Shown piece after piece: positions 36,362 to 45,705 of a DNA stretch of 64,000 bases (positions within the stretch are counted from its first letter, which is position 1; every line of letters begins with the position of its first letter). Source of the stretch: Vibrio coralliirubri (GTDB taxonomy: Bacteria; Pseudomonadota; Gammaproteobacteria; Enterobacterales; Vibrionaceae); NCBI RefSeq assembly GCF_024347375.1, contig NZ_AP025471.1, positions 1,996,852 through 2,060,851 on the forward strand, in the 5' to 3' direction. The notes under the pieces were generated by a model. That model had not been told where the DNA came from. It worked only from the letters and a program-made list of their open reading frames with translations, and did no database searches. A program made the translations under genes and the position numbers.

Positions 36362-38080
36362 TCAGCGCTTTAGCATCTCAAAGATGCTCCTAGATAGCCC
36401 AAACAAGCAGCTCTCTTGTACGTCCAAGGTAATGTTGTTGCGGTAATATGGGCTCAAATCCACTCCCATTCCCACACCATGAATCTCAATACCGTTTTTG
36501 GTCGACTCACGTTCAATAACTTGTTTGAGGTGGTTGTCCAAATAGAACTGATCGTTGGCGGTGCTGGTTGCGGTATCCATTGGGCAGCCGTCTGAGAACA
36601 CAATCAAAACCTTTCTCTGGGCGGTGTGCTGCTGCAATCGATGACTAGCGAGCTGAACCGCTTCGCCATCAATCCCTTCTTTAAAGATGTCGGCTTTACG
36701 AAGACTCGCAATGCCAAGGCGAGAGCGTCTCCAATGCGTATCAAAATCCTTGAATACAATATGACGAACTTCGTTTAAGCGGCCCGGGTGCTTTGGTTGG
36801 CCTTGTTTAAGCCACTGCCGATAGACCTTGCCACCGTTCCAGTTATTGGTAGTAAAGCCAATGATCTCGAAAGGGATGTTGGCCAGTCCAACAGATTTGA
36901 GAATGGTATCCATCAACAAACTTAACTTGTGACTGTGCTTTTGCATTGAGCCTGAGCAGTCCATCAAAAATGTGATGGCACATTGATGAGATGTACCGAT
37001 GTCAGGCTGATAAAAGACAGTTAGATCCAATGGCGATGTGACGAGCTTGGTGATGGTAGTGGCGTTAACAATGCCTTCTTCTAAATGGTCCTGACGTCGG
37101 TTCCTCTGTGGTGTGGCAACAAAGCTAGTAAGCATAGCGGCTAAACGGCGAGTGTTTACTTGTCTCGCCATGATGTCATCGGTGAGCTTTTGTCTCAGTT
37201 CGAGTAATAGGGCGCGCCTGACGAGTTTGTCTGCGGCGATGACTTGATCAAACTCCGAATTAAAGACCTGATAATTGGCGCCCGACAGTTCAAACACCTT
37301 ACTACTGCCCGTGATGTCGGTATCGACGTCTTGATCTTGAATGTCACCATCAACAATCAAGGCAAGCTGCGCAAGGATCTTGATGTCTTCTTCAACGGTT
37401 GGTGTGGGCGAGCTATCACTTTCTTGTTCCTGGATGATTAACTCTTGTGCAAGGGCTGCTAACTCATTGGCGCAGTGAGCAAACTGCTGTTGGTCGGTTC
37501 TATGTTGCTTCAAGAGCTTCAGGCTATGCCCAAAAGTAGGCACGATGCCGGCGCGAGTCGATTCAATGGTCTCAGCGATAGGCTCAGACACCGGAACGCC
37601 AGTTAAGCGGGTGTGGATCACTTGCATCAGTGTAAACAGCAACATGCCTATTCGTGATTCGGTAAAGCCATTTTGATGATATTGGTCGCTCCAATACGCA
37701 AAGTTAAATTGGATACTGGTGGTCACGCCTTTTAGATAAGACGGGACTTGAGATTCAATTCGGACCTGTTCGCAGAAGTCGTAAAGCAGACGTTCGACTT
37801 CGTTTTTCGGTCGTAATGAATAGTGAAGACCAGCATTTGAAAGTAATAGTCGCAGTGCCGATGAATCGATCTTACCTTGCATCGATAGCTTGTTTTTTTT
37901 CAGCTCATGACGAGATACAAAGGTGAGATCGTTGGTGTGAGCAGACTGGTAATAACAGGGGCTATTGCCCTTATAGAGTCGTTCTCCCCGATAGTTCAGA
38001 TCGAGTTCACCACTGATTGCTCTGGCGACAGACACACCAATATCGAGGATCTTTTTCTGCTGAGAAGAAATATTGGCCAT
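36362..38080 (-). CDS. CobT-like VWA-domain protein
   Basis: The 572-residue protein has an N-terminal helical part (about 1-350, with an acidic patch near 215-255) and a C-terminal von Willebrand A domain (about 365-572). Its MIDAS motif is DCSGS at 374-378. The organisation is that of CobT, the VWA partner of the CobS AAA ATPase in aerobic cobaltochelatase. The CobS-like gene is 3 bp upstream, so the pair is one operon. No cobN or other corrin genes are in the window, so cobalt insertion is unlikely here. MoxR/VWA pairs mature or insert metal into enzymes; the client here may be a taurine-pathway enzyme. Role unproven. Confidence 0.8.
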   Translation of the reverse strand: MANISSQQKKILDIGVSVARAISGELDLNYRGERLYKGNSPCYYQSAHTNDLTFVSRHELKKNKLSMQGKIDSSALRLLLSNAGLHYSLRPKNEVERLLYDFCEQVRIESQVPSYLKGVTTSIQFNFAYWSDQYHQNGFTESRIGMLLFTLMQVIHTRLTGVPVSEPIAETIESTRAGIVPTFGHSLKLLKQHRTDQQQFAHCANELAALAQELIIQEQESDSSPTPTVEEDIKILAQLALIVDGDIQDQDVDTDITGSSKVFELSGANYQVFNSEFDQVIAADKLVRRALLLELRQKLTDDIMARQVNTRRLAAMLTSFVATPQRNRRQDHLEEGIVNATTITKLVTSPLDLTVFYQPDIGTSHQCAITFLMDCSGSMQKHSHKLSLLMDTILKSVGLANIPFEIIGFTTNNWNGGKVYRQWLKQGQPKHPGRLNEVRHIVFKDFDTHWRRSRLGIASLRKADIFKEGIDGEAVQLASHRLQQHTAQRKVLIVFSDGCPMDTATSTANDQFYLDNHLKQVIERESTKNGIEIHGVGMGVDLSPYYRNNITLDVQESCLFGLSRSIFEMLKR

Positions 38081-38082
38081 GG

Positions 38083-39066
38083 TTACGACTCCGAGTACGA
38101 ATAATTTTGAGTATGCGCTTCCAAGGCTTCACCAAAGCAACGGAAATAGTATTCGCTAACCAGTTCTTTCTCTTCGTCTTCGCAGCGATTTAAGAATGAA
38201 AGCCTAAATGCCGTCGCTACATCGTCGAATATTTGGATGTTTTCAGCCCAAGTGAGCACTGTTCGCGGAGACATCACAGTCGAAAGGTCGCCAGCCCGAA
38301 ACCCGTTACGCGTTAATCCTGCGGTCGCGATCATTTTCTCTACTAACTGCTGGCCACTTTCATTATTCAGCTCTGGAAGTTTGGATAACACAATCTTGGT
38401 TTCATGTTGTGGGTCTAAATAGTTGAGCGTAACGATGATGTTCCATCTATCTAACTGACTGTGGTTAAGCACTTGAGTACCCGAATACAAACCTGAAAAG
38501 TTACCCAAGCCAAGCGTGTTGCAGGTAGCAAACAGGCGGAAAGAAGGGTGAGGCGTGATCACTCGGTTTTGTTCTAAAGAGGTGTATTTTCCGTCTTGCT
38601 CTAATAGCTGCTGAATCACAAACATCACATCAGGGCGACCAGCGTCGTACTCATCTAATACCAGCGCGATGGGCTGTTGAATGCTTTGTGGAAGAATGCC
38701 TTCTTTAAACTCTGTCACCTGCATTCCATCTTTAATGACGATGCTGTCCTTTCCTATGAAATCCAATCGGCTTAAGTGCCCGTCTAAGTTGATCCTCAAA
38801 CACGGCCAGTTCAATCTCGCGGCAATTTGTTCAATGTGAGAAGACTTGCCCGTCCCGTGCGTACCTTGTATCAACGTGCGACGATTGGAAGTGAACCCCG
38901 CCAATATGGCCAGCGTCACTTCAGGATCAAAACAGTAGTTAGGATCGATTTTTGGCACATACTCTCCCGCATGTTCAAACGCCATCACCGTTAGGTTGCT
39001 GTCTATGCCAAAGCACTCTCTCACACTTACCTGTCGCGTTGGTATCAATTCCGACTCTTTCATCAT
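38083..39066 (-). CDS. CobS-like AAA+ ATPase
   Basis: The start is taken at the ATG at 39066 (MMKES; AGAGGGA before it). The 328-residue protein is a CobS-type AAA+ ATPase. Walker A is GTHGTGKS near 68-75, Walker B LVLDEYDAG near 136-144, followed by ATCNTLGLGNFSGLYSGTQ, the CobS sensor stretch, and the LDRWNI arginine-containing region. With the VWA partner downstream it should form a MoxR-like chaperone/chelatase motor. It is divergent from xsc, sharing a 262-bp upstream region, so it is probably co-controlled with taurine catabolism. Confidence 0.82.
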   Translation of the reverse strand: MMKESELIPTRQVSVRECFGIDSNLTVMAFEHAGEYVPKIDPNYCFDPEVTLAILAGFTSNRRTLIQGTHGTGKSSHIEQIAARLNWPCLRINLDGHLSRLDFIGKDSIVIKDGMQVTEFKEGILPQSIQQPIALVLDEYDAGRPDVMFVIQQLLEQDGKYTSLEQNRVITPHPSFRLFATCNTLGLGNFSGLYSGTQVLNHSQLDRWNIIVTLNYLDPQHETKIVLSKLPELNNESGQQLVEKMIATAGLTRNGFRAGDLSTVMSPRTVLTWAENIQIFDDVATAFRLSFLNRCEDEEKELVSEYYFRCFGEALEAHTQNYSYSES

Positions 39067-39198
39067 TCTTCCCTCTATATAACCCATTATTTGTCGATGC
39101 TATTGCGCTATGTCGTCGATTATTAACAGCTCAACCTAAGTTAACGGCACTTTTTGTACGAAAAACTACCAATAATGTGATCCAGTTTTATTAATTAG

Positions 39199-39295
39199 AA
39201 TGAATTGTTCCAATTTAATATAAAAAGTTGACGCGCAAAAATTCTACTACTAAGGTGAAATTGAATCCGAAAAAGAGACAATTCATTCCGAAAAA
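39199..39295. promoter_or_regulatory. Repeat-rich control region between CobS-like gene and xsc
   Basis: AATGAATTGT (39199-39208) and its exact complement ACAATTCATT (39278-39287) are 69 bp apart. TGGAACAATT lies at 39203-39212 on the minus strand, matching the pta region. AATCCGAAAAA (39264-39274) and ATTCCGAAAAA (39285-39295) are direct repeats 21 bp apart, two helical turns. All lie in the shared divergent promoter. Confidence 0.55.
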
Positions 39296-39328
39296 TGAAA
39301 TTTTGGTTAACTCAAGGAGAATGGAAGA

Positions 39329-41140
39329 ATGAGCGAGCAAGAAAAACGTACGGTTGTTTCCGGCACAGTAACAATGACACCATCAGAAGCGTTCGTTGAA
39401 ACTATGGTTGCTAATGATGTTACCGACATGTTCGGCATCATGGGGTCAGCATTTATGGACGCAATGGATATCTTTGCTCCTGCTGGCATTCGATTGGTCC
39501 CAGTAGTACACGAGCAAGGCGCTGCCCACATGGCAGATGGTTACTCTCGTGTATCGGGTCGCCACGGTGTAGTTATCGGGCAGAATGGCCCAGGTATCAG
39601 TAACTGTGTGACTGCGATTGCAGCGGCGTTCTGGGCACATAGCCCGGTCGTAATTGTGACGCCTGAGACAGGTACAAAAACAATGGGCTTAGGTGGTTTC
39701 CAAGAGTGTAACCAGCTTCCAATGTTCCAAGAGTTTACTAAGTATCAAGGACACGTAACGCACCCAGACCGTATGGCGGAATATACAGGTCGATGCTTTG
39801 ACCGCGCAATGAGCGAAATGGGTCCGACTCAACTGAATATTCCACGTGACTATTTCTACGGTGAAACTCAAACCGAGATCCCTAAACCAGCGCGTTTAGA
39901 CCGTGGCCCGGGTGGTGAGAAGTCTCTGAATGAAGCGGCAGACCTAATTGCTGAAGCGAAATTCCCAGTCATCATCTCTGGTGGTGGCGTGGTAATGGCA
40001 GATGCCGTTCAAGAGTGTGCAGCGTTGGCAGAAAGACTGGGCGCACCCGTTGTGAACAGCTACCTGCACAATGACTCGTTCCCTGCTAGTCACCCATTAT
40101 GGTGTGGTCCTTTAGGCTACCAAGGTTCGAAAGCAGCAATGAAGTTGATGGCTCAAGCGGATGTGGTTATCGCTTTGGGTACACGTCTTGGTCCATTTGG
40201 TACCTTGCCTCAACATGGCATGGACTACTGGCCGAAGAACGCGAAAATCATTCAGATTGATGCAGACAACAAGATGCTTGGTCTGGTTAAGAAGATTTCG
40301 GTTGGTATCTGTGGTGATGCAAAAGCAGCCGCGGTTGCTCTATCTGAAAGATTGGAAGGCCGTGCATTGTTGTGTGATGACAACAAAGGCGCTCGCCAAG
40401 ACACCGTCGCAACAGAGAAAGCACTTTGGGAAAAAGAGCTTGATGAGTGGACACACGAACGTGACTCTTTCAGCTTGGATATGATTGAAGAAAACTCTCA
40501 CGAGACTCCGTTCTCTGGTGGTGAATACCTACACCCGCGCCAAGTATTGCGTGAGCTAGAAAAAGCGATGCCAGAAGACGTAATGGTCTCAACCGATATC
40601 GGTAACATCAACTCAGTGGCAAACAGCTACTTACGCTTTGAAAAACCACGTAGCTTCTTTGCTGCAATGAGTTTTGGTAACTGTGGTTACGCGTTCCCGA
40701 CCATCATTGGTGCGAAAGCCGCGGCACCTCATCGCCCAGCTATCTCTTATGCAGGCGACGGTGCGTGGGGCATGAGCCTGATGGAAACCATGACATGTGT
40801 TCGTCATAACATTCCAGTGACAGCCGTGGTATTCCACAACCGTCAATGGGGTGCAGAGAAGAAGAACCAAGTCGATTTCTACAACCGACGCTTTGTTGCC
40901 GGTGAGCTAGATAACCAAAGCTTTGCTGAAATCGCTCGAGCAATGGGGGCTGAAGGTATCACGGTTGATAAGCTAGAAGATGTAGGTCCAACCTTGCAAA
41001 AAGCCATCGACATGCAGATGAACGAAGGCAAAACAACCATCATTGAAATCATGTGTACTCAGGAATTGGGCGACCCGTTCCGCCGAGATGCGCTATCAAC
41101 ACCGGTTCGTTTCCTAGATAAATACAAAGATTACGTATAA
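39329..41140 (+). CDS. xsc: Sulfoacetaldehyde acetyltransferase
   Basis: The 603-residue protein is a ThDP-dependent enzyme of the acetolactate-synthase fold. The N-terminal PYR domain carries the catalytic Glu (VVHEQGAAHMADGYSR) and the Xsc-specific IGQNGPGISN. The C-terminal PP domain has GDG...N (YAGDGAWGMSLMET). Length and signatures fit Xsc, which converts sulfoacetaldehyde and phosphate to sulfite and acetyl phosphate in the cytoplasm. It lies between the CobS-like gene and the FRG gene, with tauX/tauY beyond. AAGGAG precedes the ATG. Confidence 0.95.
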   Translation: MSEQEKRTVVSGTVTMTPSEAFVETMVANDVTDMFGIMGSAFMDAMDIFAPAGIRLVPVVHEQGAAHMADGYSRVSGRHGVVIGQNGPGISNCVTAIAAAFWAHSPVVIVTPETGTKTMGLGGFQECNQLPMFQEFTKYQGHVTHPDRMAEYTGRCFDRAMSEMGPTQLNIPRDYFYGETQTEIPKPARLDRGPGGEKSLNEAADLIAEAKFPVIISGGGVVMADAVQECAALAERLGAPVVNSYLHNDSFPASHPLWCGPLGYQGSKAAMKLMAQADVVIALGTRLGPFGTLPQHGMDYWPKNAKIIQIDADNKMLGLVKKISVGICGDAKAAAVALSERLEGRALLCDDNKGARQDTVATEKALWEKELDEWTHERDSFSLDMIEENSHETPFSGGEYLHPRQVLRELEKAMPEDVMVSTDIGNINSVANSYLRFEKPRSFFAAMSFGNCGYAFPTIIGAKAAAPHRPAISYAGDGAWGMSLMETMTCVRHNIPVTAVVFHNRQWGAEKKNQVDFYNRRFVAGELDNQSFAEIARAMGAEGITVDKLEDVGPTLQKAIDMQMNEGKTTIIEIMCTQELGDPFRRDALSTPVRFLDKYKDYV

Positions 41141-41538
41141 GCCATAGGAAGTTTGTCCGGCCACGGTATTTTCGAGAGTGTTAACGAAAGTGCAATCGAG
41201 AATGTGGTCGGGCAATATTAACGGGTATTGGCAATGTACTTAAGTGAATATCGGCACCAGTATTTCAATAATTCTTAGTCAAACGTTAGAACATGAATTA
41301 AATGACTGTTGTACATATAAGTGGTTTTAGTTATATAAACTTTGTCGTTCCTTATTAATCGACCCTTAGCTAATTGCTCCTTAGTTAATGTTTTTATAAC
41401 TGCTAGTTATTGATGAGGATATATGGTCATTGATAAAGATATATACCTATTACCATTTAAAAATCATTCGTAACGATACTGATTAACCATAATTGTTAAT
41501 TTTTGATTGCAATGAATTTAAATTAAGCGACCTATTAC
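41141..41538. other. 398-bp AT-rich region after xsc
   Basis: No gene. Shortly after the xsc stop, CCGGCCAC (near 41159) can pair imperfectly with GTGGTCGG (near 41207), with a smaller TTTTCG/CGAAA stem inside. That may be an intergenic terminator-like fold, but no T tract follows. The remainder is very AT-rich, which sets the FRG gene's upstream region apart from the taurine genes. Confidence 0.45.
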
Positions 41539-42354
41539 ATGCATGCTGTGAACAATAAACGTTATATAAGCTCACTCGAAGAGCTGTATGAAATAATCGA
41601 TTCACTTATCACGGGGTGTCGTGGAGAGCGTGGTTTAATTTATAACGTGTGTGATTATGACAACCGTAATCTGATGCCAAGCTTAGGCCGGTCAAATCGT
41701 AAAAACATTCGCCGAGTCGAACAAGAGTTGCTTTCAACCGTGAGAGTTTACGGTGGGCATTCACTGAGTTCACACGAGATAAACGATTGGTTATTGATGT
41801 GCTTAGCCAAGAAGCAGGGGTTTCCAACCCGGTTACTTGAATGGACAGATAGCCTGATTAATGCGTTGTGGTCTGTGTGCCATAGCCAAAGTAAAGACTG
41901 CATCAATATTGTTAAAGCGATTAATTATCATAGGGTTAGTGTTTTTAACTCACCCTATGAACTTGAAAGAACTCAGATCTTTAAAGTAGCCGACTGCGAT
42001 AAGCAGGAGCAACGAACGGATAAGTGGTATTCCATTCATCCATTTAAGGACGGCAGTAATGATGCCATTCAGCCTTTGTACGATGAGAAAGAATATTCAA
42101 ACGGTCTAGTATCCGTTCATATTCTTCCGTCAGCGAAAGTAAACCTGATAAAGGAGTTAATATCCATGAATGTTTTAAATGAACCGACTGATTATATCGA
42201 AGAGAAGCTAACCGATATAAAAAATGAAGCCCATGTAGATAACAATCAAGTTATTAATAAAGGTGAGGGTAATATTGAATTGCAAGTGAATACCCATAAC
42301 CGTAAACTTGAGCAGTATGGCCGAAAGTACCATCAAGATTTTGACTTCGACTAA
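41539..42354 (+). CDS. FRG-domain protein
   Basis: The 271-residue soluble protein has an FRG-type region at about 30-125: RG at 31-32, LMPSLGRS near 50, an E-rich helix, then AKKQGFPTRLLEWTDSLINALWSVCH near 92-117. The GxPTRLLEWTDS stretch is the family hallmark. The C-terminal half is unrecognised and ends in a charged tail (KLEQYGRKYHQDFDFD). FRG domains of unknown biochemistry occur alone and in some phage-defence genes. It lies between xsc and tauX but has no clear SD and AT-rich flanks, so it may be an insertion into the locus rather than part of the pathway. Confidence 0.75.
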   Translation: MHAVNNKRYISSLEELYEIIDSLITGCRGERGLIYNVCDYDNRNLMPSLGRSNRKNIRRVEQELLSTVRVYGGHSLSSHEINDWLLMCLAKKQGFPTRLLEWTDSLINALWSVCHSQSKDCINIVKAINYHRVSVFNSPYELERTQIFKVADCDKQEQRTDKWYSIHPFKDGSNDAIQPLYDEKEYSNGLVSVHILPSAKVNLIKELISMNVLNEPTDYIEEKLTDIKNEAHVDNNQVINKGEGNIELQVNTHNRKLEQYGRKYHQDFDFD

Positions 42355-42540
42355 AGGCTAATATCTATATCAATTTAAATTAGTTTTAGACTTAACGTAG
42401 TTGTTTTTCTGGTAAATAAAATTAGAACACTAATTAGTTTATAAAAAGATGAAATCTGTGAGCTTAGAGATTGTTTATAAAGCAACTCGAAGTTAGAGTG
42501 GCGAAGCTTGTTATCAAGTTGTTAAATCTCCACAGATCTA

Positions 42541-42589
42541 GTTTAAACACTCTAATAAAAAAGTGGCGCAAAGCCACTGAAATTTAAAC
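42541..42589. other. Nested hairpin in the tauX leader
   Basis: GTGGC-GCAAA-GCCAC forms a small stem, flanked by GTTTAAA and TTTAAAC which are also complementary. On the minus strand the inner stem is followed by T's, so it could terminate antisense transcripts. Confidence 0.4.
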
Positions 42590-42619
42590 CAATAACGAAA
42601 ACATAAAGGATTCTGGAAT

Positions 42620-43057
42620 ATGAATATGCAAACCAATGCAGCGACATTCGTGCTGGAAAACCAAGTCGACACCGCCTTTTTACAGTCTTTCAGTGATGCG
42701 TGGAATAACCACGACATCGAAGCACTGATGTCGTTTATGACTGAAGACTGTGTCTTCCACACCGTGGCAGGAGAAGGCTTGCTTGGAAATACTATTGAAG
42801 GGTACGAAGCCGTTCGCAATAGCTTTGAATTGGTTTGGCAGAACTTTCCAGATGCAGCTTGGAGCGACCCTGTCCATTTTGTGTGTGGTGACCGTGCGGT
42901 GAGTGAATCGACGTTCTCTGCGACTAACCCTGATGGCAGCATCATCGAAGCTCGCATGGTCGACGTGTTTACCCTGAAAGATGGAAAAATCAGCGTAAAA
43001 AATGCCTTCCGTAAAACACGACCTCTTTTGACTCCCAACAATACTCCCAAGAGCTAG
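42620..43057 (+). CDS. tauX: TauX-like small subunit of taurine dehydrogenase (SnoaL/NTF2 fold)
   Basis: The 145-residue protein is a single NTF2/SnoaL-like domain (AFLQSFSDAWNNHDIEALMSFMTEDCVFHT near 20-49). In Paracoccus and relatives the taurine dehydrogenase consists of a small TauX and a large flavin-containing TauY. The pairing with the FAD oxidoreductase 48 bp downstream and the xsc/pta/TRAP context support TauX. Alone the domain could be many things, so the name depends on context. AAGGA lies 9 nt before the ATG. Confidence 0.7.
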   Translation: MNMQTNAATFVLENQVDTAFLQSFSDAWNNHDIEALMSFMTEDCVFHTVAGEGLLGNTIEGYEAVRNSFELVWQNFPDAAWSDPVHFVCGDRAVSESTFSATNPDGSIIEARMVDVFTLKDGKISVKNAFRKTRPLLTPNNTPKS

Positions 43058-43105
43058 ACACGAAACCACAACCCGTTCACGTGTTATGACTAGGAGAGTC
43101 GAATT

Positions 43106-44572
43106 ATGAGTTTAGTAATGGAACAACCGGCAGCCGATGCGCCGCCAAAGGTGAAAAGCACCCAAGCAAAAGAAAGTACCCAAGCAAGAGATAAATACGA
43201 TCCAAAATACGATCCACTTAAAGACAAGAGCCCAGGTCACGGTAAGGAATACGCACCAACGTACTGGGTAGATACGGCAGGCGCGCCACCTGAAGATGAT
43301 GGTCCAATTACATCGGATATGGATGTTGATGTGGCGATAATCGGTTCAGGTTACACAGGCCTAAGTACCGCGATACACCTTGCTGAAATGTACGGCATTA
43401 AAGCGACTGTGATTGAAGCTAACCGTATGAGTTGGGGTTGCAGTACCCGAAATGGTGGTCAGGCTCAGTGTGCGTCAGGACGCTTAAAACGCTCTCAGTG
43501 GATTGAACGCTGGGGACTAGAAACTGCGCTGAAAATGCACCGCGAATGCGTCGATGGCATGAACACCTTTAAGTCTCTAATCAAAGACATTGATTGTGAC
43601 CCACAACCGGGCGGCCACTTATATGTCGCTCACCGTCCAAAAGTGATGGCAACACTTGAGAAAGAAGCCAAGTTGCTGCGTGACACGTTCGATTACGATG
43701 CGCAGATCTTAGATGCGGAAACCGTAAAGCGAGATTACGTTGGTGACCAAGAAGCGGCAGGCGCAATGCATGAGCCAGAAGGGATTGGTATTCATGCAGG
43801 GAAACTGGCGTTTGGCTATCTGAGAAAGGCGAGAGCACTCGGTGTAAAAGTGCATCCAGCAAGCCCTGTAATGGGGTGGGAAACACGTAACGGTGTGCAC
43901 TACTTGAAAACGCCCGGCGGCGTTGTGAAGGCACGTTCTGTTGGGGTTTGTACCGGTGGATACACTAGCCAAGGTTTGCATTCAGAGCTTAAGAATCGCT
44001 TGTTGCCGGTACTTTCTAATTCGATGGTGACACGTCCGCTAACTCAAGACGAAATTGCCGCGTGTAACTTCAAAACCAATCAGGTGATTACAGATACCCG
44101 AATCCTACGTCATTACTACCGTCTGTTACCGGATAACCGAGTACAGATTGGGACGCGCAGTGCCATCAGTGGCAAGAACGCACCTGAAAGGAAATACGAA
44201 GACATGTTGAGAGCGGATTTAACTCGAAAATTCCCGTCTCTCGATCAAATCAAAATCGACTACTCATGGTGGGGCTGGGTGGATGTTAGCCACGACATGA
44301 TGCCGAGAATCTATCAGCCGAATCCCAAGCAATCCATCTTCTACGCGCTGGGCTATGGCGGTAATGGCGTGATGTATTCCGCTCAAGCAGGTAAGCGCCT
44401 CGCTCAGTGGATCGCAGGTGAAGGCCACAAGTTGGACTTGCCAATATTTGAATCAAAACTTCCGTTCCCCAACGTGAGGGAAGTGGTGGAATCAGAGATG
44501 TTTGCACCGTTTCGCAGAATGGGGCAGCGGTTCCTTTATCAGTGGTATTCGTTAAAGGATGAAAAGCTGTAA
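43106..44572 (+). CDS. tauY: TauY-like FAD-dependent taurine dehydrogenase, large subunit
   Basis: The 488-residue protein is a DAO-family flavoenzyme. After a charged N-terminal extension of about 72 residues (YDPKYDPLKDKSPGHGKEY), the FAD motif GSGYTGLSTA follows at 80-89, with Glu104 binding ribose, then STRNGGQA. The C-terminal part has GYGGNGVMYSAQAGK near 420. TauY deaminates taurine to sulfoacetaldehyde and ammonia, passing electrons to cytochrome c. Related family members oxidise glutamylputrescine or N-methyltaurine, so taurine is the favoured, not certain, substrate. Confidence 0.8.
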   Translation: MSLVMEQPAADAPPKVKSTQAKESTQARDKYDPKYDPLKDKSPGHGKEYAPTYWVDTAGAPPEDDGPITSDMDVDVAIIGSGYTGLSTAIHLAEMYGIKATVIEANRMSWGCSTRNGGQAQCASGRLKRSQWIERWGLETALKMHRECVDGMNTFKSLIKDIDCDPQPGGHLYVAHRPKVMATLEKEAKLLRDTFDYDAQILDAETVKRDYVGDQEAAGAMHEPEGIGIHAGKLAFGYLRKARALGVKVHPASPVMGWETRNGVHYLKTPGGVVKARSVGVCTGGYTSQGLHSELKNRLLPVLSNSMVTRPLTQDEIAACNFKTNQVITDTRILRHYYRLLPDNRVQIGTRSAISGKNAPERKYEDMLRADLTRKFPSLDQIKIDYSWWGWVDVSHDMMPRIYQPNPKQSIFYALGYGGNGVMYSAQAGKRLAQWIAGEGHKLDLPIFESKLPFPNVREVVESEMFAPFRRMGQRFLYQWYSLKDEKL

Positions 44573-44692
44573 TCGCGACTCGAACATTGTTTCCAAAATA
44601 GGGAAATAGAACTACGACCAGGAAAGTTGTACCAGGTCACCTTGTGAGCAAAGTACAGGCAGGAAGTCTGTACGATAGGAAAGGTTAAGACT

Positions 44693-45694
44693 ATGAAATT
44701 TATTAAAAATAAAATTATTGCTGGTGTCACCATTGTAGCAACAGCGGTGCTATCTCATACCGCAGCAGCAGCGAATTTTAAAATGGCTATCGGCGATGCT
44801 GCTGGTGGTACGCAGTGGGAATTGGCGACATCGTTTTCTGAACTGATGGAGCAAAAAACAGACGGAAAAGTGAAAATCGATCTGTTCCCGAATGGTCAAT
44901 TAGGCAATGAGCAAGACACCGTCAACGATGCGGCAATCGGCTTACTCGACTTCTCTGTACTGGCGATCAACAACGTAACCCCTTTCTCTCCAACTGTTGG
45001 TCTACTGACCATGCCTTACGTGATTCAAAGCGCAGAAGAAGCGGTTCTACTGACTCAAGGCCAAGTCGGCCAAGACCTCGTCGATAACACGATTCGTGAT
45101 GCTGGTGTTCGTATCGTAGGTTGGGCTTATTCTGGCTTTAGGGTTTTGACTAACTCGAAAAAGCCAGTCGCTTCGCCAGAAGATCTTAAAGGGCTGGTGA
45201 TTCGTGTTCCTCGTAACGAAATCATGATTGCTTCTTACCAAGCATGGGGGGTAAACCCAACGCCAATGGCATGGTCTGAGACTTTTACTGGTCTGCAACA
45301 AGGCGTGGTTGACGGTCAAGATAACCCTTACATCACTGTGCATGCGATGAAGTTCAATGAAGTACAAAAGTACGTGACCAACATTCGCTACATCTTCTCG
45401 CTTGAGCCTCTCATCGTCAGTGAAACGGTCTTCCAACAACAGACTCCAGAGATGCAAAAGATCATTCTTGAAGCGGGTCAGGAAGCGACAGAGCACAGCT
45501 TTGCTTATCTAGAAAATACTGAAAACAAAATCCGTGAAGAACTACAAGCGAAAGGCATGGTATTCACCGACCCAGCAGATAACGAGCAAGAGTGGATCAG
45601 CAAGGTGACTAAGTCAGTTTGGCCTAAGTTCTACTCAAGCATTGGGGGCAAAGACAAGCTAGACGACGTTCTTGAGTTACTAGGTAGAAAGTAA
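44693..45694 (+). CDS. tauK: TRAP transporter periplasmic binding protein (TauK-like)
   Basis: The 333-residue precursor has a signal peptide (to about residue 24, SHTAAAA) and is a DctP-type binding protein, with VIRVPRNEIMIASYQAWGVNPTPMAWSE near 165-195 and GVVDGQDNPY. The fold's conserved Arg (in RVPRNE) normally binds a carboxylate; in taurine TRAP systems it would meet the sulfonate. It is followed by the small and large membrane subunits. TauKLM TRAP systems carry taurine in Paracoccus; here the context gives the name. Confidence 0.85.
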   Translation: MKFIKNKIIAGVTIVATAVLSHTAAAANFKMAIGDAAGGTQWELATSFSELMEQKTDGKVKIDLFPNGQLGNEQDTVNDAAIGLLDFSVLAINNVTPFSPTVGLLTMPYVIQSAEEAVLLTQGQVGQDLVDNTIRDAGVRIVGWAYSGFRVLTNSKKPVASPEDLKGLVIRVPRNEIMIASYQAWGVNPTPMAWSETFTGLQQGVVDGQDNPYITVHAMKFNEVQKYVTNIRYIFSLEPLIVSETVFQQQTPEMQKIILEAGQEATEHSFAYLENTENKIREELQAKGMVFTDPADNEQEWISKVTKSVWPKFYSSIGGKDKLDDVLELLGRK

Positions 45695-45705
45695 CGATTA
45701 GATTC

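Noticed and set aside
36362..39066. True cobaltochelatase for B12 synthesis
   Set aside because: No cobN or other corrin genes are nearby and the pair sits in a taurine locus, so the cobalt-insertion role is unsupported.
41539..43057. A phage-defence island
   Set aside because: One FRG-domain gene alone, without nucleases, toxins or other defence partners, is not enough.
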